From assembly GCF_964019385.1 (NCBI RefSeq), contig NC_088645.1, positions 37,648,132 through 37,712,131 on the forward strand: a stretch of 64,000 nucleotides of DNA. Reading direction: 5' to 3'. Shown piece after piece: positions 51,937 to 63,232 of the stretch; within the stretch, counting starts at the first letter, position 1; every line of letters begins with the position of its first letter. The position numbers and the translations under genes were made by a program. This DNA comes from Sycon ciliatum (Eukaryota; Porifera; Calcarea; Leucosolenida; Sycettidae). Under the pieces are notes generated by a model. That model saw only the letters and a list, made by a program, of their open reading frames with translations, searched no databases and was not told the DNA's origin.

Positions 51937-52359
51937 ATGGAAGCCAGTTATTCCTGGGAGTTCCAGATGGAGTTTGATGATTGTGAAAAGTTGCTTGGTG
52001 CACTCGACAGCAGCTCAAAGAATGCAACGGCCCCTGGTGATTGTGAGCTAGGGCACTCACCCTCGGACAAGGTCCACCCTCATGGAGATGGCACCAGTAG
52101 TGCACTATCAATCCAACAGGTCGCCGCGCATGATGCCTGCAGTCAGCCGCAAGCAGCTGCAACCAGTCCACGCCACCAAGAATGCCCTGTGGTCTATGTG
52201 AAGCGAGAGTTTGAGGCAAGAGGAGTGACTTTAACACGCTGTAACGCAATGAGAATGAAAACACGGCAAGTGTCGAAGAAACATCAGCAACCGCGCTGGG
52301 CAAGAGTTGTCTCTGAACGGGACCATGAAATACTGTCGAAACATGTACGCACAGTATAA
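51937..52359 (+). CDS. g2: small protein, NAKKWK-tail family (divergent)
   Basis: 140 residues from the ATG at 51937 (AAAATGG context), the first ATG downstream of a clear TATA box. The N-terminus has an aromatic/acidic start (SYSWEFQMEFDDCEKLLGAL), the middle is His/Gln/Ser-rich, and the family segment is at about 90-108: VKREFEARGVTLTRCNAMRMK. In g1 and g3 the protein stops three residues later; here a further 32 residues follow (KKHQQPRWARVVSERD...). The motif has M-R-M where the others have K-K-W. No known domain; function unknown. Confidence 0.58.
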   Translation: MEASYSWEFQMEFDDCEKLLGALDSSSKNATAPGDCELGHSPSDKVHPHGDGTSSALSIQQVAAHDACSQPQAAATSPRHQECPVVYVKREFEARGVTLTRCNAMRMKTRQVSKKHQQPRWARVVSERDHEILSKHVRTV

Positions 52360-52867
52360 GAATAATGATGTGTTCCCATTTACTTCCTCTGACCAGACGC
52401 TGGGCTTCATATTTTTAATTTAAGGAAGGAATGTTATGGAGGCTTGGTATCATTATATCCAATTTCCAATCAATATACTTGTATGATTATTAATTAGATT
52501 CTTTTTCTGAAATGCCAAAACTTGATTCGGTTGTGCTCCTCTGGCAACATATCTGGGGTGATTATGAAAATAATAGTTTATTTGCGCGTTGTAATCAGCA
52601 GACTTTCACGACTTAAAGCAGCAGGATACCACGTAAGAGTTAACTACTACACTAGAAAATTTAAAAGGTTTTCCACTATAGATGTGTGACCGTGGATTTG
52701 GTGAATTTCACACCGTTTACATCCTTTCCTTCTACCTGTCTTGGCACATATTTATTCCTTAAAGAGCGTCTCCCAGTGCCCGATTACTAAGTGGCTGTAC
52801 GGGTGCCATTGCTGTAGAAAATAGATTCACTATAAGAATGTTCAGGACCAGATCAAGGCATACATAT

Positions 52868-53213
52868 ATACACTAAACCTGTGACTAACGACCACCCCTT
52901 GGGGCCAGAGAAACAGGTCTTTAGTTGCAGGTGGTCCTTAGTTAGAGGTTTACGCCACATGCACAACCATAGGTGAATGCGAGACCGTCCGTGCCTGGCG
53001 AAGTGGTCGGCAGTACCAGGCTGGTGGCTAGTCAACTTGAGGTGGTTTTTGTTGTGTTAGCCTGAAGCCACGCAGGAGTCCATTGTGGGACAAGACAAAG
53101 ACTGATTAATTTACAACGAGCATGCATAATTATAGATCAGAGAGAGACAATACGGAGAGGGACAATACGGCGAAAAACACTATAGACAACAGTTTTTAGT
53201 TGCAGGTTTTTAC
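52868..53213. mobile_element. Degenerate pogo-like MITE
   Basis: Left ACACTAAACCTGTGACTAACG, inner complement CCTTAGTTAGAGGTTTA at about 52935-52951, and a second possible right end TTGCAGGTTTTTACTATA near 53213. GACCACC / GGTGGTC words resemble 37426-37602. The exact right end is unclear. Confidence 0.4.
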
Positions 53214-53229
53214 TATACATGTACATGTT

Positions 53230-54335
53230 TCGGTGTTAGAACAGTAGTGGAATTCCGTTGGAGATATATAGCGTCAATTCGTACTGCGTTTTCTTTAGAA
53301 GATTTTATATCTGTGGCACACATTTCATCATTTTCTTATCCTAGTTCTGAACACTCACATGTACATACAGGTAAATGTATTTTCCAGCGCAGAGCACTGC
53401 TCTGGACTACTTCTACATGTATATCCCTTTCTTTGCTCAGCTGTAGCTCATCACTTCTTATACAGCTTTGGTATTACGGAAAGTTTGGAAGCCCCCTCGG
53501 TAGGCGATAGCCTTTTGGCAATCAATGGAAAGTGAAAAAAGTACAAAACGTAAATTATTATATCAAACTAATTCTTAGAACCGAGCTGGGAAACAGGAAT
53601 ATCGTTACACTGATGCTGTGTGAGAAACTATGCCTTGATACGTGCAAGGACAGCGTGAGCAAAGTATACCAACATCATCATCCTTATCCTAGTCACTGCT
53701 TGTTGTATTTCACCAAGACACCCACGAGATTTCCATTCCCATTCATCTCTTCATGAACTCCTTGCCTGCATACCCTGGGCACCGGATAATAAGACATTGG
53801 GGTCAGACTGGAATGCCCAAGTCCAAAAACAACAATACGATTGAATACAGTACATTACATTACGGGACTGAACCTCACCAAGGCCAAAAGATGCAAACGC
53901 AATCCAGTGGTACAAAAAAGGCCCAGCACTCAAGGTTCGTAAGATCAAAACATGCTGAGGATTGACGAAAAATAGACCTAGAACTGTTGCGAATTGATAG
54001 AAATGGAAATGCATGGTGCTGGAGTCTTCACCGCAGCATTCATACGCCAGACCTGCCAGCAAATGTTGACGTTAACATGCTGCAAATTTCTCGTCACTAA
54101 CGAACTCCATGTAGCACTGCATGCGAGCAAACAACAACAACACTGCTTGACGCTGACTGCAAGTGTTCACGGGCTACGTCATTGTGATGATGTTTACTGA
54201 CCCCTATGAAATGTTGGCTCTTCTCGCCAAATCTGCACTCCACTGCATTGCAGGCCCTTGGAATGGTTTGTTTCCCTGATCGTCATAATCGCTATGACCA
54301 ATAGCTTGACTTCATAATCAGCTTAGACAGTTCTG
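53230..54335. other. No gene recognised
   Basis: Several 60-100-codon frames on both strands, none with a domain I can identify. Confidence 0.4.
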
Positions 54336-54337
54336 AT

Positions 54338-54420
54338 CTATTCACCTCTCGACGCTTTAGGAGCTTGATCTGCGCCTTGATCCTTGAGCGCAGTCGCGTT
54401 CCTTTTGATACGAGGAACTA
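54338..54420 (+). repeat. SINE fragment (58136 family)
   Basis: CTATTCACCTCTCGACGCTT, AGGAGCTTGATCTGCGCCTT and GATCCTTGAG match the 3' third of the full-length SINE. Confidence 0.6.
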
Positions 54421-54437
54421 CATACTAACTACAGTAC

Positions 54438-54582
54438 TAGCAACTGAAATCCGGCACCTTAGCGATGTGCTCACATTCTGGGGGTATCAATTTCGTAGTT
54501 TTACGATCCCGTGTTGGGCCTTTGCGATGTGAGCACACCGCTCAGGGGTCGGATTTCAGTTGCCAGCACTGCAGCTCTAACA
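54438..54582. mobile_element. MITE with GCAACTGAAATCCG arms
   Basis: Left AGCAACTGAAATCCGGCAC, right GTCGGATTTCAGTTGCCAGC; inner pair GCGATGTGCTCAC / GATGTGAGCAC. Same arms as the compact hairpin at 36816-36897. Confidence 0.65.
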
Positions 54583-55372
54583 GACTCTCTACGCGAACTT
54601 TTCGTGTCCCCCGGACCGTGATTTCAGGAAGAGGACAGGCACAGGCCATCCACGGAGACAGGACCGAAGGTACCGCAGATTGGGCCTTTGCCCGTAGGTA
54701 CATATACATGTACAACCAATAGTGCAATACCACAATTGCAAGGTTGTCACCCTGCTTCACACTGTATGGGGCCAGACACGTACATGATCGTGTTTGTACA
54801 TGTTAATGATACAGTATGTTGTGCCTTTAATCTTCATTTGCGTCACTAAGAACCGCTTGGCTGGTACCGGAAGGACTATTGATTGAATGGGAGATTGCCC
54901 TGCATCGTCACACTTATGCCAGGAATATGCCTATATTGTAGAAGTACGTCGAAGTGTACAGCCTACGGCTATCGGGGTTGGCTGCATTGTCTGGATGCTC
55001 TATCGACGGTGAGTATGCAGTCATCTAGTACAGTGTATCTACTTTTTTTGTGCAAACTTAAGACAATACTTAGTACATGACTGTATGTTATGTACGTACA
55101 AAGTATTGTATCGTGCTGAAGAGCCTCTTGCAATCACTATGTCTTGGGCGGCTGGCCACGCAGTGCACACATCAAGCGTCGCCCACGCGCAATGCTTGCG
55201 CTTTTGTGCATGGCTCCCGCGGAAAAGCCACTACTCATAAAGGAGGACATGCTTGACATCGGGTATAGTACTTGGGGCATTTGAAGTGTTGTGCCTGTTT
55301 GGGCCGCATCCTGATGTAAATAGCAAAGTACATGGGCATAGGTTCGCGTTCGCAATCATCATGCTCCGAGCC

Positions 55373-55381
55373 TATTTAAAT
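55373..55381 (+). promoter_or_regulatory. TATA box of g3
   Basis: GAGCCTATTTAAATCCGAGC, 108 bp before the ATG. A pyrimidine-A start context (CCTCAGCTC) lies 25-30 bp downstream. Confidence 0.55.
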
Positions 55382-55480
55382 CCGAGCAGGCAGTCCTCAG
55401 CTCATACATACCTATCGTCTATCTCAAGTTCTTTCTTCGCCGAATAAACTCACATCAGAGGAACTCGGCTCCAGTACGAA

Positions 55481-55819
55481 ATGGAAATGGCCACAAAGGA
55501 TGCGCAGTCAGGTCACAATGCAACGGACTGCAGGCAGTACGACGGGAAGACGCTGCATTATGACGGTGCACCGTTGCCATCAGCACAAGGAGTCGTGAGC
55601 CGCAGCAGGAACGGGGACGAAGCCAAGGTGGATGCAACAGGATTTTCAACTGCATCCCCAAAGTCCGCTGAAAGCGGAAGCCTTGTGTCCTCTCTGTCTT
55701 CGTCAGGCAGCTCGTATGGATCGGCCAGCCTGTCCGCATGCTTTATGACTCCGGAATTCCAACAACGGAGAAGTCCTCTTCCGCGTCGTAATGCGAAGAA
55801 ATGGAAGCCAGGAAGCTAA
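55481..55819 (+). CDS. g3: small protein, NAKKWK-tail family
   Basis: 112 residues from the ATG at 55481, with a second in-frame ATG two codons on. The body is Ser/Gly/Asp-rich and likely disordered (SGSLVSSLSSSGSSYGSASL). The tail at about 90-112 is MTPEFQQRRSPLPRRNAKKWK then PGS and stop, the same distance from the terminus as in g1. Nucleotide sequence over NAKKWK (AATGCGAAGAA(A/G)TGGAA(A/G)) is nearly the same in g1 and g3. No recognised domain. A C-terminal basic/aromatic tag suggests a binding or targeting motif (inference). Confidence 0.62.
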   Translation: MEMATKDAQSGHNATDCRQYDGKTLHYDGAPLPSAQGVVSRSRNGDEAKVDATGFSTASPKSAESGSLVSSLSSSGSSYGSASLSACFMTPEFQQRRSPLPRRNAKKWKPGS

Positions 55820-55829
55820 TCCACAGACC

Positions 55830-57455
55830 AAACATTTGTACGTGAATTTCGAAGTATTTGCTTTAGGTGAACCACTAATATCCCTTGCATTTACACCTAG
55901 ATTTTCCTCACCTCTTTGAACCGACATGTACTGTGAAGTTGATGTGTTGAGGATATTTGCATTGATCTTAAATTCTTGAGAGCCATAATTATGTTGATGC
56001 TTGGAGAGCGATGAAGTCTGAAACAGACTTTCTTTAAAAATCCATAATCCTTGCGATTGTTAGGTCAGTATCGCCGTGCGTTGCTCTTGCTCCCAGCAAG
56101 CAATACCTTCTTCTAGTGCAGTATATCTCAGTTTCTACGTCAAACTTGATAGTAATCCTTCACGTTCATTCTCCCTATGGTGTCTTCAGTATTGCACATC
56201 CTTTGCTTGCCGTTTGCGGACTTCTTGAAAGAGACTTTGCGAGCATAACATTAACTTTCTATGGAAACAATACATCAGTATAACTATATGAAGTAGATGC
56301 CTTTTGCCAGGGACTAAAGTACATAGTTAGGAGGTGGCGATCACGTTTATCCAATATCACTGCTGTTACTTACACAGGAGAGTGCTAGCGACAAGTTCTT
56401 GTCGTTAAGTGTTCATGAATTCGTCAATGATGAGACCTCTATGACTAAAATGGAGTTTTTGTGTTGGCTAATTACAATCTCTACAGGACCTTGGAGTCGC
56501 AATGACGGGGCGGTGAGAGGGGGCCTTTGATGGCGGTTTGCATGTGGAGGGGTGTTTTGACTAATTTTTCTAGAGTTGATGGATAATAAAAGCAGACATT
56601 TCGTACGGGTGAGCACCATCAAAACTGGTTGTAATAACTTAATAAGGGTGTTGATAGAGCGACAGGAGTAATCGAGCACCCTTGATTACGGCTAATATAC
56701 AGGACTTGAGGGCTTAGTCTGAAGTGGAATTCTGACGAAATTATGAACAGCATCTCTGCATAAAAAGATTATGCTTGACTGGCCAAGGACGAGTGTCATT
56801 TGCAACAGTTTCATCCTGTGCTTATCACATAATCAGGCAACACATGAAGAACATAAGCTCTGTAGTTTCTACAACGCTTTCGTTCCATTACTTTTCATGT
56901 CGAATCCAGTGGTATGTCAAGCAGCTGCAAGGACGTCCTTGTAACCGGCACTTTGACGGTCAGAGCAGTGACAGGATTAGCATCTGAGAAAGCGATAGTG
57001 GCGCCAACTACACAGGGACACAGTCACTAAAGAGCATAACAATTATCATCAAACGGCCGTGGAGACTACGATACTCCGTGCCACTCAACAGGACTAACCA
57101 CCCAGCATGGGGGTGGTACCAAAAACAAGCGAAACAAAAATGTACAAAGCAAATGTCCACCGTAAATTGTATTCTGTTTGCCCGTCAAAGAGGCTTGAGT
57201 TCTTGTCAAAAAAACATTAACGCGAGAAACAATAAATAAACGCACAGAAGGGAAGCTCTACCGTGCTACACTTTCAAGACAGTCACATCTTTCGCACATA
57301 CATGGACTTTTTCTGCGCACACAATTCAGGACCACACAGCACCAATCAAGAATGCAGACAGTCACTATCAATCATGTCCTACACATTTCGCTTCCTGAAC
57401 TCTCTAACCACACCATCATTGGCACACCACTTGTTCCAACCTGGGGATTTTCAAA
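55830..57455. other. No gene recognised
   Basis: 3' flank of g3 and unique sequence; no coherent ORF or long repeat found. Confidence 0.4.
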
Positions 57456-57459
57456 ACAA

Positions 57460-57645
57460 CAGTGAAACCTCGTTAGGAAGAACACTGATAAGACAAATGT
57501 TTGCTTACAAAGAACTAGTATTCGTAACTCCATTGGATAAATCACTGTGTATTCACTGGGTATAACATACGGATAAGAAGAACTCCCGTTATTGCGAACA
57601 AATGTCATCGGTCCCTTGGTGTTCGTTCTAAAGGGGCTTTGACTG
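57460..57645. mobile_element. pogo-like MITE, about 186 bp
   Basis: Left CAGTGAAACCTCGTTAGGAA, right TTCTAAAGGGGCTTTGACTG with TA on the right (57646-57647); the left TA is not preserved. GAACAC / GTGTTCG words pair inside. Confidence 0.55.
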
Positions 57646-58043
57646 TATTATTCTAAAACCATTAGCGCTTGTCTCGATTATTGCATGTCACGTGAGGGTT
57701 GCCTGTACTACAGCCAATGAGTGCTCTTGCTCAGCGCCGTTTGTCAAGACTAGCTTGCTTATAAACATTGTTTATGCTTGAATACTACGTCAATTGGTCA
57801 CATCCGCGGCAGTTTGGGCGCAATCATTATTTGATCCAGATCTTTTCAAATGTAACTCCATCAAACGTATCGCAAAAGACTACGTAAACATTTCGACTAC
57901 GTTAACTTTGCTCGTTCGACGCCCTCGAACTCGGAGAGTTTCGAAACGCTAACAAGATACTTTCTGGCGTACGTGGGAACTCTGTTATGATTCTAGTGAA
58001 AGGATAGATTGCTATGGAAATACCATACACAAGAGAGATTGGA

Positions 58044-58096
58044 AGTTTTGCCACAACTCTGATTTTCAAGTCTTACTACGATCATCAGGCAACTGA
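58044..58096 (-). ncRNA. Hammerhead-like motif, left arm (degenerate)
   Basis: Minus strand reads GUUGC, CUGAUGA (58088-58082), UCGUAGUAAGACUU, GAAAAUCAGAGUU, GUGGC. The first base pair of stem III and stem II are damaged relative to the copy in the right arm. Confidence 0.5.
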
Positions 58097-58135
58097 TGGC
58101 TCCAAAACGAGCAGCCTGAATTTAAGGGGGAGCAA

Positions 58136-58463
58136 TAGGCAGGCATAGTGGGATGGTCTAAGACCATGATTGAGAAACAGAGGGTACCAGGTTCAAGTCC
58201 TGCTTGGAAGCGGAAGGATTTTTTCCAGCCGTGCTGCGACCCACAGTTAATTGGGAACTCGTGGCCTGGCACGAGGAAAACATGGATGCAGTGAATGGGA
58301 TTTTCGGTCTTTGACCACTTGCTGGTGAGCTAATCTACTCACCTCCCACCGCTTTAGGAGCTGCATCTGCGCCTTGATCCTTGAAGGGTGGTGGCGTTCC
58401 TACGGATGCGGAAAACCCGGCTTCCAGCCGAGTCTCACGCGAACCGTGAATTTTTTTTAAAAT
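58136..58463 (+). mobile_element. Full-length tRNA-derived SINE
   Basis: Bounded exactly by comparison with the empty site in the opposite arm of the foldback (GGGGGAGCAA|GTGGG). The head has A-box-like TAGTGGGATGGTCTAAGA and B box GGTTCAAGTCC; the body has GACCCACAGTTAATTGGGAA, GGGATTTTCGGTCTTTGACC and GAGCTGCATCTGCGCC; the tail is CGTGAATTTTTTTTAAAA. Copies at 9139, 34742 and 54338 belong to this family. Confidence 0.8.
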
Positions 58464-58925
58464 GTGGGGAATCATAGCACAAAAGTCAGGTGCAGGCGTG
58501 AAGTTGCCAAGTTTTCAGACTTGGGGCTAGGCAGCAGCAGTTCCGGCATGAATGATATAGAATAGACCTGTTATTGCACTTGGTCTTGGTTTAGTGTTTG
58601 GCCTTTTTCGTGCTTTGGAGTTATTTGCTGTTTTTGGACTGATAAGGTTGATTTACACTGTTCAGTGCACATTGTTAAAAAATTGAGCTGGGGACATAAA
58701 TGCCAAATCCACACATGAGAGAGAGTGTGGGTGTATGTGTGTGTGTGTGTAATGGTGTGGGCATGTGTGGATTTGGCATTTAAGTCCCCAGCTCTATTCT
58801 ATATCATTCACGCCGGCTGCTGCATAGCCCCAAGTCTGAAGACTTGGCAACTCCACGCCTGCACCTGACTTTTGCGCTATGATTTCCCACCTTGCTCCCC
58901 CTTATGTTCTGGCTGCCCGTTTTGG

Positions 58926-58976
58926 AGCCATCAGTTGCCCGATGATCGTAGTAATACGTGAAACTCAGAGTTGTGA
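58926..58976 (+). ncRNA. Hammerhead-like motif, right arm
   Basis: GUUGC, CCGAUGA (one change from CUGAUGA), stem II CGUA/UACG with loop GUAA, GAAAC, CUC-A-GAG stem III, GUU, then GUGAC, which pairs with GUUGC using G-U pairs. Nearly complete; the one core substitution probably abolishes cleavage. Confidence 0.55.
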
Positions 58977-59304
58977 CAAAGCTTCCAATCTCTCATGTGT
59001 ACAAGGCTCTGCCCTGCATGGGTATTGAGCACCCGCCGGACAGCGCAGCACATCACGTGACTTGATTACATAACGCAATACCATACAGACCGGTATTTGA
59101 GAATTTAGCATTCGTCCACGGGCGAACTACAGCAGTAGTCATTAGTGGAAAGCTCTAAAACTGGCTCCTCGATCACTTTTCAAAATGATATGAAGACCGG
59201 ATCAAATAGGCCCTGCGCGTTTCAAGTGCAAATACTGAACCAAAGAGATCACTTCGCCAACGTTCCAAATCAGGCTCGAGTTTGGGGGTCCAGAGATGAG
59301 CTCT

Positions 59305-59510
59305 GTGGTCTGTGTGTTGCACTCACTCAGCTGTGATCTGTGTGTTGCACTCACTCAGCTGTGATCTGTGTGTTGCACTCACTCCGCTGTGATCTGTTTA
59401 TGGCACTCACTCAGCTGTGATCTGTGTGTTGCACACACTTAGCTGTGATCTGTGTGTTGCACTCACTCAGCTGTGATCAGTGTGTTGCACTCACTCAGCT
59501 GTGATCTGAG
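59305..59510 (+). repeat. 28-bp tandem repeat, about seven units
   Basis: Unit CTGTGATCTGTGTGTTGCAC plus TCACTCAG, with a few substitutions. Units adjoin directly without unique spacers. From 59511 to 60040 no gene is seen. Confidence 0.85.
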
Positions 59511-60043
59511 TAAGTCAAACATAAGGGTACAATCGTCATGTACATGTAGACTGGTCGCCGTCATACCGTTTATTATCATTCCCCTGTGCTTCTTCCCCTG
59601 GTGACGCAAGATACAATGTATCAACGTAAATGCTTATGGTAAGAAAAAGGCTCAATTATGCGTCACTCTGGTATGTTTGGTCTCTCCTGCAGTCGGAACA
59701 CGATATGAGATTTGCAAGTAGTCTAGATTTCCACCGTAGCTGAGCTCCAAAAGGAAATGTTTGCATTGCTGATGACGGGCTTATCATGGTCTATCGTCGA
59801 CTCGTTACACTCGTTGTATCATGCATTCCTCACTACAGTATCTGTCGAGTAGTTTATGTACGTGTATCAACGCAGCGTGCGTCCATAATTAATGGTCATA
59901 TTGTCGGATTGTGCTTCCTTGTGTGCTTCCAAGGGCAAGGTCACCTCGCATTTGAGGATCTAAGTTAGCTATTTTGCCCAAAGGCTTTTGTGCAACCTGA
60001 GGACATTTAACATCAAACAGCACCCAAACAGATATTAGCAAGG

Positions 60044-60052
60044 TTTAAAAAG
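60044..60052 (+). promoter_or_regulatory. TATA-like box of g4
   Basis: AGGTTTAAAAAGAACACC, 113 bp before the ATG at 60157. Confidence 0.4.
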
Positions 60053-60156
60053 AACACCCCAGAGCATTAATTTGGCGACTTCCACATTATCCAGGAGCTG
60101 TAATTTGTAGATTTTGTTATGCTTGTCCCTGCCTTCCGGCTCTTACTGCAGTGACA

Positions 60157-60444
60157 ATGGATACCAGTTGCGAGGCAATACCGACTCAAAGTCAAGTGGA
60201 GGTAGAACAGTGTGCCTTGTTGCAATTTGGCTACCAGGATGCGGCCGAGTACCAATCGGAACAGTCTCAGTTGAAACCTGCGTGGCGGAAGAAAGAAGAA
60301 TTTGTCGCAAGAGAAGGAGCATTGCGCCGATGCAACGCCAAAAAGTGGAAATGCTGCCCAAATACAGGCTCTAATTCTTCCACCACTGACCCCATCAAGG
60401 CTCTAACACTTTGTTTGGGTTCCCAATCCGTTGTGAAAATCTAA
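60157..60444 (+). CDS. g4: small protein, NAKKWK-tail family
   Basis: 95 residues from the ATG at 60157 (ACAATGG context). The N-terminus is Glu/Gln-rich (TQSQVEVEQCALLQFGYQDA). The family segment is at about 44-65: WRKKEEFVAREGALRRCNAKKWK; as in g2, and unlike g1 and g3, it is followed by about 30 further residues (CCPNTGSNSS...). The codons for NAKKWK differ from g1/g3 at several silent positions (AACGCCAAAAAGTGGAAA), which favours conservation of the protein over recent copying. Function unknown. Confidence 0.58.
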   Translation: MDTSCEAIPTQSQVEVEQCALLQFGYQDAAEYQSEQSQLKPAWRKKEEFVAREGALRRCNAKKWKCCPNTGSNSSTTDPIKALTLCLGSQSVVKI

Positions 60445-60769
60445 AAGGCCTCAATTGTTAAAGTCATCGCCAGTTGCAGGAAGAGGCTTTCCATACAAGG
60501 TTCTTTTGTACTCATAAGCAATGATTCTGTCCTGTCGGAATCTCGTCTTCGGCTCTCGTGTTGTTCTCACTGTGTTGACATCTTCATTTTATTTTACTTT
60601 GATAAAGATGTTGAAAACCAACTGTAGGATTATTCGCTGTGATACTGGCTTTCAAGAGTCTTATGTAGCGACTGGACACTTGCAATCAGCTTCATGAAAA
60701 TGTATTTAATATTCAATTATTCATGCCTTCGTCACGGAATATGGATCTTTTATGCATACCGGTATTCCC

Positions 60770-61085
60770 GCTCGGAGAAACCCGGACCCTGGCTCAGTCT
60801 TGATCAATCCTTCATAAAGCCCAGTGGCGCAGATGACACACAGCCTGAGGTGTTCTGCCATGCTGACAAACTTGCTGTCACACCTTCGGCTAAGTATCTC
60901 GGGGTATTACTCGATGAGGAGCTGTCCTGGAAGCCCCAAATTGCACACTTGAGCCGCAAGACTGCTAGGACCATTGGCCAGCTCTGGAGGTATGGTCAAG
61001 GACTCAGTTTACGTGCAAGACGCACTTGGTTCTTTAGCATGTTCCTCTCTCAGCTATGCTATGGTTTCGGTATTTTCGTACTTAT
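60770..61085 (+). pseudogene. LINE reverse transcriptase fragment
   Basis: The frame contains FCHADKLAVTPSAKYLGVLLD, EELSWKPQIAHLSRKTARTI and WFFSMFLSQLCYGFGIF, typical of the post-catalytic RT region of LINEs. It ends in (TTA)n at about 61082. Both ends of the ORF are missing. It lies about 330 bp downstream of g4, in the same orientation. Confidence 0.65.
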
Positions 61086-61341
61086 TATTATTATTATGTG
61101 CTTGTTCGCGTAGACATCAGCATGGCCTGCAGCTGCATTCATGGGCATGCAAATCAGGCAAACCAGCCAAAAATGTTCGCATAAGCCACTTGGAATAGAT
61201 ACAAAAGACCACAACAGTTTCAGAAAAAGAAGAAATATGCGAAAAGAAGACAAAAACTAGGGTGCCGACACCACTCAAAACAGATGCCCACCCAACCGCT
61301 TCGGTCAGCAGCATTTTCGTACTGCGTAATGAAATCACCAC

Positions 61342-61433
61342 GTACATGTACATACATGTACATACATGTACATGTACATGTACATGTACATGTACATGTA
61401 CATGTACATGTACATGTACATGTACATGTATGT
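61342..61433. repeat. Longest (ACATGT)n array
   Basis: About 80 bp of pure TACATGTACATG after two shorter blocks. The frames through it on both strands are artefacts. Confidence 0.9.
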
Positions 61434-62212
<779 letters not shown>

Positions 62213-62224
62213 TCCCCCACCCAC

Positions 62225-62390
62225 TCTTGGTGCGTCTAGGTGGCTATGAAGTCGAGACCCTAGGTCGGCGGAGCTCCCAAAACCTCACTACCACTGCCAC
62301 GATTCAGGTTGTGCGTGCTTCCCCTAGATGCATCTCATGTTTGGCATTTAAGGTTAAGTGGTCATTGTAAAAATAAAAAAATAACAAATT
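62225..62390 (+). mobile_element. Possible LINE 3' end
   Basis: A 3'-UTR-like segment ending TAAGTGGTCATTGTAAAAATAAAAAAATAAC. No RT frame; weak evidence. Confidence 0.3.
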
Positions 62391-62849
62391 AGGCATTACA
62401 TGTACTCGTACAGTGCAAGCATGATTCTGTTGGCATAGCGATTGGGTTTGCACATACACATGTACATGTACACTGGTCATATCCGACACAACGGTTACAG
62501 TACTGCTCCCCGCATGCCTAACTTTTTTTGGCCAAACAGCTTGAGCTGCCAAAATAACACATTTGAGAAGCATCAACACAATTACATAAAAAGACTGATA
62601 ATTGTGCATGTACAGTAGTAATGTTATACAGACTCAGTAGGATCACTGCAGGTTGACTGGTTGCGTGCCTCGGCCACCACTTGCACTGCAGGGGACTCAG
62701 GCACGGCAGGAGCAAACCTGCTCCTGGACCCATGCATGCCTACAAATGAATCACACCGCCTGGTCGGCCAATAGTATGCGATGCATAACAGCAAAGCGAA
62801 CAGTAAGGAAACGTAAGTACTCCCGAAGTAAGTAAATTATTATCATGTT

Positions 62850-62990
62850 CGTTCCCGAAGGGAGCTCACGACAGCCGATACCACCCTGTAAACCGTAGCG
62901 GGAGATGCAGCGTCTAACGGTGAGGATAAGTGGATAAGTCTCACAACCAGTGGCACAAGTGCCGAGAAACCCCGTTAGCTGCAACTACAA
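62850..62990 (-). repeat. SINE-like core fragment (weak)
   Basis: GGGAGATGCAGCGTCTAACG and GTCTCACAACCAGTGGCAC resemble 1025-1120. Confidence 0.25.
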
Positions 62991-63109
62991 TCAGGTACAT
63001 GTATGTGTATCCATTGTGCCTGGCCACAAGTTTTTTTGTTTTTTGTTTGTTTTTAGCAATGCAACACAATATTGTGGAAAGTTCACAACAATTATAGACA
63101 AGATCAAAA

Positions 63110-63232
63110 GGAAAGCTTTACAATCGGAACTTCCCAAGTTGTACAATGTACTGTTGAGATACCGAATTCAAATAAATCAATACCATACCATACCATACCA
63201 ATAAAAATAATAATAAAACGCAGCCTGTAAAA
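63110..63232 (+). mobile_element. LINE 3' end with (ATACC)n tail
   Basis: GAGATACCGAATTCAAATAAATCAATACC runs into (ATACC)n and (AAT)n. Similar to the 41845 tail. The preceding frame (ATTIIDKIKRKALQSELPKL, VLLRYRIQINQ) may be the last residues of the ORF. No gene is recognised from 63233 to 64000. Confidence 0.45.

Larger units (their letters stand above)
58028..59003. mobile_element. Foldback element with hammerhead-like motifs in both arms
   Basis: Outer arms: ACACAAGAGAGATTGGAAG on the left, CTTCCAATCTCTCATGTGT on the right. The arms continue through GGAGCCATCAGTTGCC, AATCATAGC(A/G)CAAAAGTC, CAGACTTGGGGCTA, and ATGATATAGAATAGA to a centre near 58690-58780 that holds a (TG)n tract. The left arm carries a SINE (58136-58463) that the right arm lacks. 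No coding capacity. Confidence 0.75.

Noticed and set aside
59305-59510. Possible CRISPR array
   Set aside because: Units adjoin without unique spacers, and the window is eukaryotic; it is a plain 28-bp tandem repeat. The same applies to 29908-30085 and the 18-bp units at 503-600.
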